DNA from: Cryptomeria japonica
Taxonomy: Eukaryota > Streptophyta > Pinopsida > Cupressales > Cupressaceae
Length of the DNA: 64,000 nucleotides
Assembly: GCF_030272615.1 (NCBI RefSeq)
Contig: NC_081415.1
Location: 370,205,667 to 370,269,666, forward strand
Reading direction: 5' to 3'
In this document: one piece after another, positions 1 through 11,227 of the stretch
Layout: each line of letters starts with the position of its first letter
How positions within the stretch are numbered: position 1 is the first letter of the stretch
Position numbers and translations under genes: made by a program
Notes under the pieces: generated by a model
The model's input: the letters and a program-made list of their open reading frames with translations, nothing else
Database searches by the model: none
Told to the model about the DNA's origin: nothing

Positions 1-503
1 TTTGTTGTGTTTTTGTTTTTGTTGAGTGCTTGTTTCCCTTTTATTTTGTTTGTTTGTTTGTCCGTTTTGTTTGTTTGTTGAGTTGGGATATACATATTTT
101 GTTCTCAAAGATTCTAAAAGGAAGGTATCCTTTGCATAACATCTTGCCAAATTCTGAGAGACTTTGACTCTCTGCTATTTGCGACTTCATTATCATTTGG
201 TTAATTTTGAAACTTTTTGTCTATACTCATTCAAAGTGGTATATAATCGTTTAAATATGATTTGAGTTTTGACTTTCAATTGGAAAAGGCTAGCTTGATA
301 AACTCAGTACTAGCATCACATTAAGATACATCAGAAAGTTTTGTAAGATATAAGATAAACTAGTTTTCAAGTGAAAAATCCGAAGTCATGGCGTTTCACG
401 TTATCCACCGTGGCTCCCAACCCAATTATCGAACTTCAATGTTTGAAAGTTGCTCAAAAGGTTATTGAAGAAAGAAGTCATTCTCTATATCTTGTAATGT
501 TTT

Positions 504-549
<46 letters not shown>

Positions 550-980
550 AAATGATCCTCTTAAGAAACTCAAATGGGTGTTTCAAATAACCTCCACCAA
601 GGCTATGGACGCTTGGCTAGCAGTGGAGCATTGTTTGATGGAAACCAGAGGTATCTATGTTGGGGCTAGATACACCTGACTAGAAGAAGAGCTATGCCCA
701 GGATGACCTTGCACGAAACATGGTTAATGACTTCATCTACGTATCTTGTGCCTAGTTTCCTCTGATTATCTACATTATTGAAATGATGGAGTAACAAATC
801 ATACACACACACTTAAGAGTTAATCATGTCTATTTCCCTTCTTGGTTGTTTGTTCATTGGTTCACTCATCTTTGACTCTTATACAATCCTTTTGAATGAT
901 AATAGCCTTAGGTGTTCGGTTAATCAGAGATTCTGAAGTTTTAAATTGCCTATAGTCATTTTTCCTAGATAGTCACCATT
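1..980. other. Unassigned AT-rich flank left of element D1
   Basis: This stretch has no ORF I can support. The longest open frame (371-679) runs through an AG microsatellite and resembles nothing I recognise. It is external to the D1 element, whose first base I place at 981 because homology to the second copy (19686) begins there. It may be part of an older element, but I see no LTR end, PBS or polypurine tract in it. Confidence 0.5.
507..544. repeat. (AG)n microsatellite
   Basis: Nineteen uninterrupted AG dinucleotides. It creates a spurious Arg-Glu repeat in the frame covering it. Confidence 0.95.
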
Positions 981-1073
981 TGTTATGCCTTGCATATCTA
1001 TTTCCCCTTTAGTCCCCTTGCATCAAAATTTGGGTCCCCTATTTTCTTTCTTCTTTCTTTCTTTCTGCCTTTT

Positions 1074-1420
1074 GACCTTGGAACTCCAGAGTCCTGAGGT
1101 CTCTCTATTCTTTTTTTTTTTTTTTTTACCTCGAAACTCCAGAGTCTCAGAGTCTCGAGGTCCCTTTTTCTTTTCTTTGGTTTTGACCTCGGAACTCTAA
1201 AGTCCCGAAGTCCCGAGGTCCCTTTTTATTCTTTGGTTTTGACCTTGAAATCCCAGAGCTGCGAAGTTTTGCATCTTCTGCCTCAGAACTCTGGAGTCCC
1301 GAGGTGGAGCCTCATTTTCCTTGCTTCAGAACCCCGGACCCCCAGAGTTCCAGGGTGGGGTGCTCCTTTTCTCATGTCAAACTCGAAACCTTGAGACCCC
1401 GGAGTCCCGAGGTCATGTTT
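1074..1420. repeat. Tandem near-palindromic repeat array (D1 upstream array)
   Basis: There are about six imperfect units of roughly 50-60 bp. Each consists of a near-palindrome of the form CCTCGGAACTC-N-GAGTCCCGAGG followed by a C/T-rich spacer ending in GGTTTTGA. The reverse complement of the core is almost the core itself, so each unit can fold into a hairpin. Copy D2 has about eight units (19776-20170), so unit number varies between copies. Confidence 0.85.
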
Positions 1421-1450
1421 AAAGATTTCGTACGGACTGGGTTTGGATGA

Positions 1451-1462
1451 GCTATAAATAGG
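1451..1462 (+). promoter_or_regulatory. TATA box of D1
   Basis: GCTATAAATAGG lies just downstream of the repeat array and about 630 bp before the ORF1 start. The same box with the same following TTTGTGCATTCAG sequence occurs in D2 (20317) and, diverged, in D3 (24309). Conservation across the three copies supports a real LTR promoter; the start site is probably near 1485. Confidence 0.75.
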
Positions 1463-1689
1463 GATAATTGACTTTTAAAGTTCATTTGTGCATTCAGAGC
1501 TCCTCCTCCCTAGCTCTAAGTCGTGAACCTCTGAACTTTTGAGCTTTCCTTGGCATTTTTGGGCATTTCAATTCACCCAGTTGGTGATTTTTCTTGCTCA
1601 TTTTAGTGGTTTGTGGTTTAATTTTTGTTTCCTCCTCATTTTGTTTTGGTTGTTGTTTATTTTCTTTTTTTATTTGCATGCCTTAGCTT

Positions 1690-1995
1690 CTTGCCTGGAC
1701 CCTCGGACCCCCAGAGTTCCAGGCGGTTTCCATTCAACCTAATCCTGGAATCCTGGACCCCCAGAGTTCTAGGTGGCTGTCATTCAAACTAAGCCTAGAA
1801 CCTCAGACCCCTGGAGTTCTAGGCGGCTGCTATTCAACCTAAGCCCAGAAACCCAGACCCCCGGAGTTCCAGGATTCCTTTTACACACAACCTAAGCCCA
1901 GAATCTCAGACCCCTGGAGTTCCAAGATTCCTTTTTCACATAACTTAACCTCGGAACCCCAGAGTTCTAGGCCTTCTTCACTTATGCCTAACCCA
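1690..1995. repeat. Second tandem array (leader repeats) of D1
   Basis: Repeated units of about 40 bp contain a CCCAGACCCCCGGAGTTCC-like core with AACCTAAGCC spacers. They lie between the TATA box and ORF1. D2 carries the matching array at about 20560-20870. The core shares the GGAGTTCC/GGAACTCC inverted motif of the upstream array. Confidence 0.75.
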
Positions 1996-2083
1996 AGACC
2001 CTAAAGTCCCAAAGTAAATCAACTTTTATGCTTATTATCAAAGACTGACGATTTGTGTTTTGCTTGCAGGTTAGAGATGTTAC

Positions 2084-2681
2084 ATGGACTCATCCTCCAA
2101 CAAAAGAAACAAAGAAATTGATAGACTCCCAACCACCATGAAATACCATTATCAAGGAAAGGTCTATGTTTCAAAACCAGAAGATCAAGTCAGATGGGTC
2201 ACCGATATCGAAATCGGCCATATAGAAATTGAGGATATCAAGGCTCAATTTGACAAACCTAGTCTGCAGACCCTCCACAAGAGAATCAAGAGATTCAGCC
2301 TAGTTGAAGCTACTGCCTTTCCACAGTCATTGCAGGAACCAAAGTTCATAATGACCATTGCCCCATTTTATAACCTAGAGACTAGAAAGTGCATAGATGC
2401 ACAAGGAAAAACAGTCATAGACTTCTCTCCAGACATGCTCGGGTTCATTTTTGGTATCCCAACCAAGGAGGAGATATTTTTGTTAACTGAAGAAGAGGTC
2501 TTAAAGGCATGGAATGAAAACATATCAGCCAGTAAGAGGCACATGAATACAAACTAGTTGGAAGAAGAAACACAAACAGGTCTCAAACCAACAGAGACCC
2601 TGAGGGCGGATTTCAAAGAGCCTCAAACAGACTTAATTATTATGCTTAGCAGGGCCTTTGGCAACTAGATTGCATGCATTT
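2084..2681 (+). pseudogene. ORF1 of D1, N-terminal part, broken
   Basis: The function is unknown; I do not recognise a catalytic domain. The frame opens at the ATG at 2084, 15 bp after a 3' splice-site-like TTGCTTGCAG, and is open for 157 codons to a TAG at 2555; homology to D2 and D3 continues past that stop to the gap. Motifs shared by D1 and D2 include MKYHYQG, RWVTxxEIGHIEIEDI and LVEATAFP; D3 keeps GHIEIEDI and LVEAT. The product looks like a soluble globular N-terminal domain with no signal peptide or membrane segment. By position (upstream of gag in D3) it corresponds to the extra ORF1 known from Ogre/Tat-type Ty3 elements, but homology to those is not shown. Confidence 0.75.
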
Positions 2682-3181
2682 NNNNNNNNNNNNNNNNNNN
2701 NNNNNNNNNNNNNNNNNNNNNNNNNNNNNNNNNNNNNNNNNNNNNNNNNNNNNNNNNNNNNNNNNNNNNNNNNNNNNNNNNNNNNNNNNNNNNNNNNNNN
2801 NNNNNNNNNNNNNNNNNNNNNNNNNNNNNNNNNNNNNNNNNNNNNNNNNNNNNNNNNNNNNNNNNNNNNNNNNNNNNNNNNNNNNNNNNNNNNNNNNNNN
2901 NNNNNNNNNNNNNNNNNNNNNNNNNNNNNNNNNNNNNNNNNNNNNNNNNNNNNNNNNNNNNNNNNNNNNNNNNNNNNNNNNNNNNNNNNNNNNNNNNNNN
3001 NNNNNNNNNNNNNNNNNNNNNNNNNNNNNNNNNNNNNNNNNNNNNNNNNNNNNNNNNNNNNNNNNNNNNNNNNNNNNNNNNNNNNNNNNNNNNNNNNNNN
3101 NNNNNNNNNNNNNNNNNNNNNNNNNNNNNNNNNNNNNNNNNNNNNNNNNNNNNNNNNNNNNNNNNNNNNNNNNNNNNNNNN
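2682..3181. other. Assembly gap (500 N)
   Basis: Exactly 500 N, a conventional gap size. It truncates ORF1 of D1 on its left and the LTR of element C on its right, so the true distance and order across it are unknown. Confidence 0.99.
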
Positions 3182-3740
3182 TAGTAGGGACTATGTGTTT
3201 AGACCAGGATGCCCACCCTCTTGGTCCTCTAAACTTTTCACGCGTCGAAAAGGGTTTTTCCATCTCTGCAAATAAATCTTAATTCAAGAGGTACAACTAT
3301 GCACCTATTTCCTGCTTACAAAAAGAAGGAGAAAGGGGTTGGGAATAGGGGTTTGCCTAAGTCAAACCTTGGTTTGGAATCAACCTTGAATAAAATACTA
3401 CAAATGCTTGAAATAAATGATGGAAAGGTATACCTTAAAATTTGCAATAGATGATGATGATGCTTTGCTTCTTAGATGTAATCACATATGTTGTATGAAA
3501 TGGCATGAATATGAAAAAACCCTAACACAGACACATGCTTACAAATGAATAATGTAATAATGCTCCACAATTGATGAATGAAGAATATGCAGCCTTGAGG
3601 AATGCTTGATGAAGATTGCTTGAATGTAGTTTCATTGTTTTCTCCTATTTTTGCCTTATGATTGTATGTAAATGTCTTCTTATGCTTGTATATCAAAATG
3701 AGAGGGGAAGACCTCCTTATATACTTGCCTATTGTCAAAC

Positions 3741-3745
3741 GTATC
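3741..3745. repeat. Target-site duplication of element A (left)
   Basis: GTATC immediately precedes the LTR edge and is repeated at 14633-14637 immediately after the other LTR. A 5-bp duplication is usual for LTR-retrotransposon integration. Confidence 0.9.
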
Positions 3746-5048
3746 TATAGCATCAGAATTAGGAATCATCACAAGCATTATATAAAAGGACATATTATTC
3801 ATTATTAGCTCAATCACACATTGCAATGATCTAATCCTAAGCACACTCAATAGAGATATGAAAACAAAGCATTCAAAATGAAAGATTATGCAAACCAAAT
3901 GCAGAATTGAATGCTCCTTCCATGCGGATCCATTGTTCTTCTTTCCTCTTCAATGGATTTGTGGATCTCACCTACAAGTGCACATACAATTGAAAGCAAG
4001 ATTGATGAAAAGCTCAAGAGTACTAGAAGTGTAAGTTCGATAGTTTGATTAAGGATTCGGATTCAAGATTCCAGATTAGCTTTGATTGAAAATCATCCAA
4101 TTTATAGAAGAATTGGATAAATGACAAGATTAGCATGATGCAATTCAAATGGAAATTGCAAATCAATATGACAAATTATGACAAATTATGCACTTTCCAT
4201 GCACAATTTGATTGATTGATAATTGATGACAAATTATGACACATTCTATGTTAATATTGATTGATTATCAATTATGACAATTTCATGACAAATTGAAATG
4301 TCATTCCCATAGAATTAGGAGATGAAATAGGAGGGAAAAGAAATTAGAAATTTAGAAAATTAGAAAATTGAAATTGATGACAATTAGGAATTAGAAATTG
4401 ATGGAAAAATAGGAAATTAAGAACTAGAAGAAATTAGGTAAATTAATTAATAATTTGTCATTTATTAATTAATTTACAAGAGGAAGAATAATTAGCCAAT
4501 TAAATAAAGATTTAATTGTAATGAGAAGACCTAGGATTAATAAATAATTTAGTAATCCTAGAGGAAGAAATGACAAATTAGGTTACATGAATAAATCATA
4601 AAACCCTAGAAGACGAATTAGAAGTGCAAAAATGACAATTAGGTCTTGATTGAAGATAATTAATGTCATGATTTTGAATTGATAAATGACCAATGCGATA
4701 AACAATTTGATTGATAAAATGCACCAATTGATGAGGAACAATGACAAATTGATCCAAATTGACACGATTGAGAAAGACGACGATCGATGACAAATCGATC
4801 GCGAAATGACAAGATTGACAAGGACAAAGATCGACCCAAAATCATGATTGAAGATTGTTATTGACAAGACCTAATTCGAAAGTGAGAAAACTAAAGAATG
4901 TAGAAGAAAGACTTGATGCTCGCAATTGATAAAAACCAAGTGCGTAACATAGGAGAAATGTTAATGTGACGCAAAAACTCTAAAATGAGGCAATGCGCCA
5001 ATGTTAAAGTATGACTCCGCAAGCGTTGACCATTTTTAGGTGTCTACA
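3746..5048 (-). repeat. 3' LTR of element A
   Basis: About 1303 bp, matching 13330-14632. On the minus strand it starts TGTAGACACC and ends GATGCTATA, the final CA having decayed to TA (the 5' LTR keeps TGTAGC on the plus strand). A CTATAAATTGG box lies at about 4097-4107. The LTR is rich in TTGTCA/TGACAA motifs. Confidence 0.92.
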
Positions 5049-5062
5049 TTTTGCCCCTCTTT
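5049..5062 (-). other. Polypurine tract of element A
   Basis: On the minus strand AAAGAGGGGCAAAA directly abuts the TGTAGACACC LTR start, which is the plus-strand primer position. The identical tract occurs in element B at 60893-60906. Confidence 0.9.
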
Positions 5063-5226
5063 GAGACAATGCGATTTTAAGCATTGTTTCAAAGAATAGT
5101 AATGAAAATGCCCCAGACAGTGACAATGACATATGCATGCCCCCTCGAGGAATTGGCCGGAAACATGCAAAAAAGAGGCCAATTGATCGATAAAAATGAT
5201 AGGATCGAAAGGACTGACAATCGGAG

Positions 5227-6415
5227 ATCGGATACATGAAGGACAAGAAATTTAAGGTGCACAAGACCATGATCAACATAAGATGGAGAGGACACACATC
5301 CATCTATGCACTGACAAAGATCTATAAATGGGACCAAGAGAGTGAAAATTGTTCATTTGCACTAGCCCAAGAAGAGGATTTGTTGCTCTGGAAAAGGACA
5401 CTTGCAGAGAGATGGTGAACATTCCAATGATAGATCACCTTGAAGAATGTGTATGCATGTACAAACGATCGGACGATGTGGGAGCAGCGATATGTATCTC
5501 AAAATCCCATGTTTTCAATTTCATGAATTTGACTTGCTTGCAGGACATTGCGGGGCCCACAGGGGATGTAGAAACTGACTTCTGCGCTTGTGTAAGGTCT
5601 TCTGCGCTTGTGTGAGGTCTTCTGCACTTGTGTAAGGGTACACAAGCATAGGTTACATGACACAAGCACAGGTTACATGACACAGGCGTAGGAGTCATGA
5701 CACAGGCGCAGTTGTGCATTGAGAACTCTAGATTGGTCAAAAATGGCATGCAAATGATCCGAAAAGGGGGGATAAGGGTAGGATAGGTCAGAATAGATGA
5801 AAAACACCCTGATGTGGACATGAAAATGAGGAAATGAAACCCATAGGAGAAAACCCTAAAATTGACAAAATGTGCCCCAATTGTGATGCAGAGTCGACAA
5901 TGTCCATTGATCACACGGGAGAACCGACCTGACTGCTTCATGTTACGACATAGACTCAAAAGCACGGACAAAGATACAATAGCAGGACTTGGGATAGGAG
6001 GGACATCATCCTTGAGACATGGTAGGGATGAGGAGGATAGAGGGAGCACCCAAGGACAGAGGCACATGCTCCTTATGACAGACAGTGGACATTATGTAGT
6101 TTGATATTTTGTAGTCAGCCTGCAGGCCATACTTAGGACAGACAATCCGATTTTGTACTCCGATATTATTGTGGCAGATGATATGATATGCATCGATATG
6201 ATGAGATGCAAATGACTTATGTGATTTTCCATGTATGGATGACTTATGCACTGTTTCTGTACGTTTGTGGAATATGTATGGATATGTTTTTGTTTATGTG
6301 CTTTTGATGCATTGATAGTATTAAATGGATAAAATGCTTGATATGATGCTTAATGTAATGCAAATGTACTAACCAAATGGATGCAGGATGCAACATATGT
6401 ATGGAGAAATCGGAG
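5227..6415. other. Segment present in A but absent from B, flanked by ATCGGAG
   Basis: A and B align on both sides of this 1.19 kb segment, but B lacks it. The direct repeat ATCGGAG stands at 5220-5226 and again at 6409-6415. The segment carries an inverted pair of GCGCYTGTGT arrays (5575-5720). No transposase, terminal inverted repeat or ORF is evident. It is either an insertion with a 7-bp duplication or a segment lost from B. Confidence 0.7.
5575..5720. repeat. Inverted pair of GCGCTTGTGT arrays
   Basis: Three units of about 20 bp (CTGCGCTTGTGTAAGGTCTT type) are followed by four units in the opposite sense (ACACAAGCACAGGTTACATG type). The two halves are complementary, so the stretch can form a long imperfect stem. 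The same motif forms a one-way array near the PBS of both A and B. Confidence 0.85.
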
Positions 6416-8320
6416 CACTAGACCGAACTGACGAAAGAAGTGTTAGTAAGAAGAAATGAGAAAGAGGGAAATTAGTGACGAAGAAAAACTTGCTTTCAGT
6501 AATGCACTTTGTAGGTGAGAACCTTTATTTTAATATAGAAAAATGGATGCGTAGCATCATGGCATTGAAGGCCAGAGCTGAAATGCAACCCCTTTTTGCA
6601 AACAGACAGACACATCACAGACAAACGACAATCACAATCAAAAAAAAAAAAAAAAAAAAGGACCATGAGCCATCCCGGTCACTCTAAATCACTCAGTGAC
6701 ATCATCGAGCAACATAGGAACATGATTGAAGATAAATCAATAAATGATAAGACTCACGAATTCCAACAAGTCAAACAAACATCTTGATCTTTATTGTCAA
6801 AAGTTGAAAGTGCTGATAGGACGATCATGCTGTCTGGTTTCAGGAAATGCGGTACCCCGTCTAAGGTAGGACATAGTCTAGTTTCGAGTATACCACACCC
6901 TGTATAAGACCCATGATAATAGGAACAAGGAAAATGATTTTGATACTGATATTTGATTGATATGACCATTGTGATCAATTTGAATGTTTGGTTTGATGGA
7001 AAAGCTCATCTGTTTAACGCATGATTTCATTAAAGCACAGTGTTGGATTGATTGTCATTGGATGGATGCTCAGTGATCTGTCTATGCACAAAGGGGATCC
7101 TTTATTGCAAAATGCTTATTTTTGGAGTTTAATGTTTTTGAAATGTTTTTTGCGTTCATTTTTTCAGGACTTTTTATGATTTTTATGGATTTTCATTTTT
7201 AGGACATTTTTCATTTTTATTTTTTTTTGAATTATTTCAGGACATTTTTCAATTTTTTTGAGATTTTTTCAGGACTTTATTTGATTTTTTTGGATTATTT
7301 CAGGACTTTATTTGATTTTTTTTTTTTGAATTTTTTTCAGGACATTTTAAATTTTTTTTGTTTTTAGTTTCAATGACTTTGCCCCCAGTGTCTAGCAAGG
7401 CAAGGAATATGACAGGTGAATAAATAGGCTTGCTAAAATGATGGTGGATAGAGGGAAGACAAAGGCCTTTTATCGTGGAGACAATACAGATGCAATTTCC
7501 AAGGGCTATGGCGTGATGGGACAAGAGACTGGATATGACAATGTAAAGCAGGAACATGGCATGAGGGACATGTCAAGAGGTGTTTGAAACCATGTTTAAA
7601 TTTTGCGTCCTTATGTCAAATCAAGATCAAGGAATGAAAAAGAGTGTATGGATAGTGATAAGATATGGATAGGATAAGCAAGACCAAGAATGGATAAGGG
7701 ACATGGATTGAAGGTCAGGATTGGCTAAGGGATAGTGGCAGAAAGTTGCAATAAGCCAGGGAATGAAAGGTTGAAATAAGCAAATGGGCAAATGACCAAA
7801 AGCTATGATAGACTAAAAGCTGCAAACAAGATGCATGATGCTCATGATGATCCTCAGCCTTGTCAAGATCAAAGGTGGAAAGACGAAATGGAGATGAGGG
7901 ACAATAGGATAATGGAGGGTAATGACAGGGGTTTGATAGGATAATGGAACAATGAAGGACAAAAGGATATGAAGGAGGAAAACTACCCCCAAGTGTGATT
8001 GTGCAAGAAGTTCATAAATTACGCATGACGTCTGTTTGCCAGGTTTTCATCATGGTACTTGCCCAAGGCGCCTGTTTGCCAGGTTTTCACCAGTGGACGA
8101 ATTATTTTTCTTTACTTTTTTTTTTCACTTTTTTTTAAGCTTTTTGATTTTTTGAGTTTTTCAATAGAAGATGGACACATGATAGGGGATGGAAGAAGGA
8201 CTCAAGTATCTTTTTGTTTGGATAGTAGCCTTAAAAAATTGGACCATGACCTTTAAAAGTATCCTCAAAGACGTTGGTAGGATAAGGACGTGGAAAATGA
8301 GATGAAACTAAGGCAAGGAT
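6416..8320 (-). other. 3' non-coding region of element A
   Basis: Between the end of the long ORF and the polypurine tract there is roughly 2 kb without a supportable gene, apart from the A-specific segment. It is collinear with 58876-60700 of B. It contains an A/T tract at 6641-6659 and a T-rich array at 7135-7375. The paired motif GCCTGTTTGCCAGGTTTTCA occurs twice at 8031-8090 and is conserved in B (59120-59185). Confidence 0.7.
7135..7375. repeat. T-rich tandem array with TCAGGAC motif (A)
   Basis: About seven units of roughly 30 bp have the form TTTTTTCAGGACTTTATTTGA, separated by oligo-T. Element B has the equivalent array in the other orientation at about 59850-59990 (GTCCTGAAATAATTC units). 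Confidence 0.85.
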
Positions 8321-11227
8321 TTATGTAAAGGATTGGATCAAAGGGATCAAAGGATGAAACATATGCATTGGATAATGGATAGGGTATTTGAAGAATTGTG
8401 CTTCAGTGGATGAAAATGTTGGCAAGATCGACATTGGCACACACCTTGAGGGGTGATGGGCTGATTTAGGAAAGACGTATTTTGGATATTGAGATTTGGA
8501 TGGAGGAATAGCTTGGGATTTTGGGATATAAGGGCCCAAAATGGATGAAGAAGGTGATGGAGGAACAGACTTGGAAGGTTTGGATGGAGGAATAGCAATT
8601 TTGGATGCCAATTTTGATGTTTCTTTAGGCTTTTGTGCTTCAAGGAGCTACTTAGGGATCCACATGGTTTTTGATTTTTCATGCTTTTGTGGTTCCTTGG
8701 AGTGCATTGCTTGCACAAGGGATTTAGGAACCCATATATATTTTGACTTTGCTTTATTTTTCTAAATGGGCCTTTGTGGCCTTTTGGATATTTCTTTTTC
8801 TTTATAGATCATATTTTTCTTTGTTTTGACATGTCGATTATATTGGACATGTTGATCCTTGAATACATGTGGATTTTTAGACTTATGACTTTTATACTTG
8901 GCATCCAAATTGCTTGGAGGAGGAAAGGAATGCATGGATGGATATGAATGAAATGGACTTCTTTTGGATTGATGAAATTTACTCAAGGATGTGTGCCTTT
9001 GTTGACCTTGCATAGAGGACGAAAGGATATAAGGACCTAGAATGGATGGAAGGGATGATGGGGAAGGTGGACATTTGGATTTTGACTTTGAAGGGATACC
9101 AACGCCTTGAGTGTGAGCTCTGTAGCCATGACCATTAGTATATTCTTTGATATGAAGGGGTTCTTGCTCATGGAGGTCTACTCCTTTGCCTTTATGAATA
9201 TCTTGACTTGTAGGAGACTCTTTTCTTTGGGAAGAAGATGTGAGTTCATTATGAGGTGGATGTGATATGAGAGAAATAATGAGATCTTGAAGTGGATTGG
9301 ATTGCACCAAAGTGGAAGAACCCATTATGCATGTCGAGGGTTCATGAACATCTTGCATTGACACGTTAGAATCATGAGGGGTATCAGGATCATGAGGGGG
9401 ATTAGGATTGTGTAGTGGACATGGCTCAATGACAGGCTCTTCATGAGATAAAATGGGGGGAATAACGGGATCATCAAAAGAAATGAGACCTTGGATTGTA
9501 TATGGAGGATTAAGACAAGGAGATGGAGGAACAAAAGGATCTTGTGGAGGATTTAAAGGAATAATTTGATCTTGACAAGGAGGAAGATCATTGGAATCCT
9601 CTTTAAAGGTGCTTTGCTCTTGACTTTTAATGGGATCATCGGAAAGGATGGAAGGGATATCTTGATCTTTCTTAGGAAGTGGAATGCTAATGGGATTTGA
9701 AAGGACATTTTTTTCATGAAATGGAAGGGGATCATTTGGGATTGGATGAACTGGAATATCTTGAGCTTGCTTAGGAAATGGAGTGTCAATAGGACTTTGG
9801 ATAGGATGGACAAGAATAGGGGAATCATCGTGAGTGTCTGGGAACATGGGGTCCTGGTCAACAATTGGATGGGATGATAAGGTTTCAAGATCAAGATCTT
9901 GATCTGTTTTAAGACATGTTTCTTCATGCTCTAAATTATCCTCTTGACATGGGGTTGGACTTTGGATATGCATGGAGGATTCTGACAGGGAATCAATGCT
10001 TTGGCATGAAGGAAATGCACTTTGAACATTTGTGATGGATTCTAGCAAGGAATCAATGCTTGAACATGAGGAAGAGGGACTTTGAATGGGGTCCTCTAAA
10101 ACAGGTAATGGCAATAAAGTGCATGGTTGCATTGGGTCTTGTATTTCTGAAACATGACAAGGATGTGTATCATGAATTGGATTATCGTGGCAATCAACTA
10201 TGGATAGTCCTTGGATAATTGCATCCTTGGGTGTATTGTTTGATGAGGACAATATGGAAGGTTCCTATGAAACTTCTAAAGGTGTAGGGATAGATGCCAC
10301 TGGAGAGTCAATTTGCTTGCAAGAGAATGAGGCATTGCTAGACAGAATTGTATTATTTTGATCTTCCTTAAAGAACTCACTTGGTCATTTCCTTAAGATC
10401 ATTGCAATAAAGCCACCTTTCTTTCGAGGTTTTGACATGATTGGACCTAGAATTTGAACTTGTTTTTGGTTTGATGTCATGTTTTGATATTGGACTTGGT
10501 TCAATTGTTCCGACATGTTTGAAACTTGGCTTGGTGTGTGCTGCAACCTTTGTTTTTGAATGTTTGGTGGTGGTTGTTGACATTGATATGTTGATTGAAC
10601 TTGTTGATATTCCACCATTGGTTGAACTAGTTGTGAACATTGTATAGTTGGTTGGACATATTGTTGAAAATGAACCATTGGTTGTGTTGGTTGAATATGT
10701 TGGACCATTGGTTGAACCATTGGTTGTATTGGTTGAATATGTTGGACCATTGGTTGAACCATTGGTTGTATTGGTTGAAAATCTGATTGATAGTAAACAC
10801 CTTCTTGTTCTTGTTGTGGAGGCACATAATGTTGAAATTGATGTTGTCTCTTTTCTTGAAATTGTTTCATCATCTCTATTTGGGAGAGGAGAGCTGGTAT
10901 GTCTAATTGTTCAAGAAGAGATCTTACATCAATTGGCTCAATCTTTGGATTTTGACCTGGAAATTTTCCAAACACTTTGGACATTTGTGATCTATTCTTC
11001 ACAATGTTTTTCACTCTTTGTTCCAAAATCTCTTGTTCTTGAGCTAGTTTCTCCTCTAGTTTTTGTATTTGGAGACTTGTTTCATCATAAAAAGTTTGAT
11101 CAATGTTGCTTTGTTGTTGGGTTCGATATAATTGTGATTGCATTGGATTAAAATTTGATTGCATTGTCAGTTGATACGTCAAACTTTGCTGCATCATTGG
11201 TGCTTGGAACCTTGTTTCAATAGACAT
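8321..11227 (-). pseudogene. Long ORF of element A (~969 codons), four internal stops
   Basis: The function is unknown and no polymerase, protease or integrase motif is present. I take the ATG at 11227, which aligns with an ATG in element B. The whole region stays in one frame and is broken only by stops near 10385, 10266, 8762 and 8655. In order it shows: a Gln-rich start; a charged coiled-coil-like segment (residues about 45-75, KLEEKLAQEQEILEQRV); a conserved block with DIPALLSQIEMMKQF (about 100-120); a Gln/Pro repeat region (QPMVQ units, about 140-215); a basic GGFIAMILRK block; a very long Pro/Asp/Ser/His-rich region; and two copies of an (I/M)W(V/I)PKxL motif near the C terminus. A Gag-like structural role is inferred from position and coiled coil; no zinc knuckle is seen. 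Confidence 0.8.

Larger units (their letters stand above)
981..2681 (+). mobile_element. 5' part of Ty3-like LTR element, copy D1
   Basis: The segment starts TGTTATGCCTTGC and is collinear with 19686-21545 (copy D2): pyrimidine-rich repeat array, TATA box, second repeat array, then ORF1. The TG start suggests the 5' edge of an LTR. I cannot place the LTR end, because no matching 3' LTR or clear primer-binding site is visible and the copy is cut by a 500-N gap. Classification as Ty3/Gypsy rests on the related copy D3, which carries gag, protease and RT downstream of the same ORF1. Confidence 0.75.

Noticed and set aside
371-679. 102-codon open frame
   Set aside because: It runs through an AG microsatellite giving an Arg-Glu repeat; flanking residues resemble nothing known and no homologue exists in the window.
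2646-3282. Open frames across the first N run
   Set aside because: They are open only because N codons are not read as stops.
10648-11151. 167-codon plus-strand frame rich in Val/Leu/Glu
   Set aside because: It is the antisense shadow of the Gln/Pro-repeat ORF of A; the same shadow appears at 55990-56559 in B.
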